A DNA stretch of 64,000 nucleotides from Prosapia bicincta (taxonomy: Eukaryota > Arthropoda > Insecta > Hemiptera > Cercopidae): positions 248,435,823-248,499,822 of the forward strand of contig JBAIZL010000005.1 in NCBI GenBank assembly GCA_036971475.1. Reading direction: 5' to 3'. Both the position numbers and the translations under genes were made by a program. Below the pieces are notes generated by a model that was not told the DNA's origin, made no database searches, and worked only from the letters and a program-made list of their open reading frames with translations. Positions 63,231 to 64,000 of the stretch are shown piece after piece. Position 1 is the stretch's first letter. The number at the start of each line of letters is the position of its first letter.

Positions 63231-63375
63231 GTTTTTGCCAAACACCTTAATGATTGCACAGCCCTGGACCGGGTCCAGGATTACAACAGTCTCATCTTCA
63301 GGGATGCCCATCTCTACTGGTCAGCGTGTTGCCAAATGGTTCAACTGCCAAGGGTGAGCGTTGGCTATTGAGTAA
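63231..63375. other. Less AT-rich island between two TTA arrays
   Basis: A 145-bp segment of unknown origin containing a perfect 17-bp inverted repeat (CCTGGACC-G-GGTCCAGG, 63263-63279). It is not similar to the 5' or coding part of the neighbouring R1 element as far as I can see. It may be a remnant of another repeat. Confidence 0.4.
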
Positions 63376-63436
63376 GTGTTTTTGTTATTATTATTATTGC
63401 TGTTGTTTTTGTTATTATTATTATTATTATCAATAA
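63376..63436. repeat. (TTA)n array before the second R1 copy
   Basis: GTTATTATTATTATTGCTG and TTATTATTATTATTATCA runs end where R1-like sequence starts. Confidence 0.9.
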
Positions 63437-64000
63437 TGCTGTACGGAGCTGCAATCTGTGCAGATGCACTTAAAACCAAGAGGAATAGAAGGCGAATGGC
63501 CTCGGTGAAGAGAACAGGGGCACTAAGAGTGGTGTGTTCTTATGGAACGGTCTCGGAATCGGCTGCTCTAGTGGTGGCGGGAATATTCCTATTTATCTGC
63601 TGGCACTAGAGAGGACGACCATTGCAGAGTGACGAAACAATAGGAAAGATAGGGATAACAAAAGGGAAGCGAGGAGGACGACGATGTCCAAGTGGGAAGA
63701 AAGATGGTCTGCGGAGCCCACCGTAAGATCTAAGGCCAGGCTAATCATAAACCTATCCAACTAGACTAACAGGCGGCATGTACAGGTAAACTTCTACACT
63801 TCACAGTTCTTGACAGGACCCGGTTGTTTCCGGGTCTATTTATATAAAATGAGAAAGGTGAATAATCAAAATTACTCTCATTGTGGTGAAGGATCACCCG
63901 TTAACCCGGAATACACCTATTTTGTGTGTAGAAGGTGGGAATCGGAGAGAAAAACACTGGAAAGCAACGTTTGGCCAATAGACCCAGATAACATTGTGAG
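63437..64000 (+). pseudogene. 5'-truncated, broken second R1-clade copy
   Basis: From AATGCTGTACGGAGCTGC onward the sequence parallels 62220 onward in the intact copy, that is ORF2 from about residue 781. It lacks everything upstream, as expected from incomplete reverse transcription. One base is missing in GGGAATATTCC (near 63580), shifting the frame, and a Trp codon has become a stop (CTAGAC near 63764). Base changes are scattered throughout, so it is older than the neighbour. It continues past the window end. Confidence 0.9.

Overview
This is an eukaryotic, very AT-rich, gene-poor window that I read as arthropod and probably insect. The grounds are an errantivirus-type Ty3/gypsy element with an env region, an R1-clade non-LTR retrotransposon, a Jockey-like LINE fossil and hAT-type elements. 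I found no convincing host protein-coding exon, rRNA gene, functional tRNA gene or CRISPR array. The window is a patchwork of transposons, foldback repeats, satellites and microsatellites.

Layout. 1-1230: fossil Jockey-like LINE reverse transcriptase on the minus strand. 2989-4825: a CA/TA microsatellite split by a 1.57-kb, internally deleted hAT element. 5150-8460: AT-rich satellite whose centre is a 219-bp higher-order repeat. 8620-9338: small hAT-type non-autonomous element. 9339-20780: mostly anonymous AT-rich DNA with a CTACCTCTT minisatellite and a large CA array. 21829-29261: a 7.4-kb errantivirus-like provirus on the minus strand, inserted in a TA microsatellite, with two 292-bp LTRs, tRNA-primer site, gag, a UUUUUUA frameshift site, pol and env. 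Pol and env carry several frame breaks. 29310-29572: a near-perfect 260-bp palindrome. 29600-57950: AT-rich DNA with foldback repeats, two related hAT-type MITEs (38171-38708, 55889-56240), 60-bp, 31-bp and TTATTG-type tandem arrays and many TA/CA arrays. 58033-63129: an apparently full-length R1-clade retrotransposon with two open ORFs, inside a (TTA)n array. 63437-64000: the start of a second, 5'-truncated and broken copy, also preceded by (TTA)n.

The most interesting signal is one no single ORF shows. At least eight scattered sites share a hammerhead-ribozyme-like core: CTGANGA, one T, a short stem-loop, then GAAA. The core is followed by a six-to-eight-base palindrome that differs between copies (AAGCTT, ATGTACAT, ACTAGT, ACGCGT) but stays self-complementary. 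Most of these sites sit in foldback repeats. The pattern fits small ribozyme-carrying, retrozyme- or Penelope-like repeats that might act as dimers. The second theme is that the hAT, errantivirus and R1 insertions all lie inside simple-repeat arrays.
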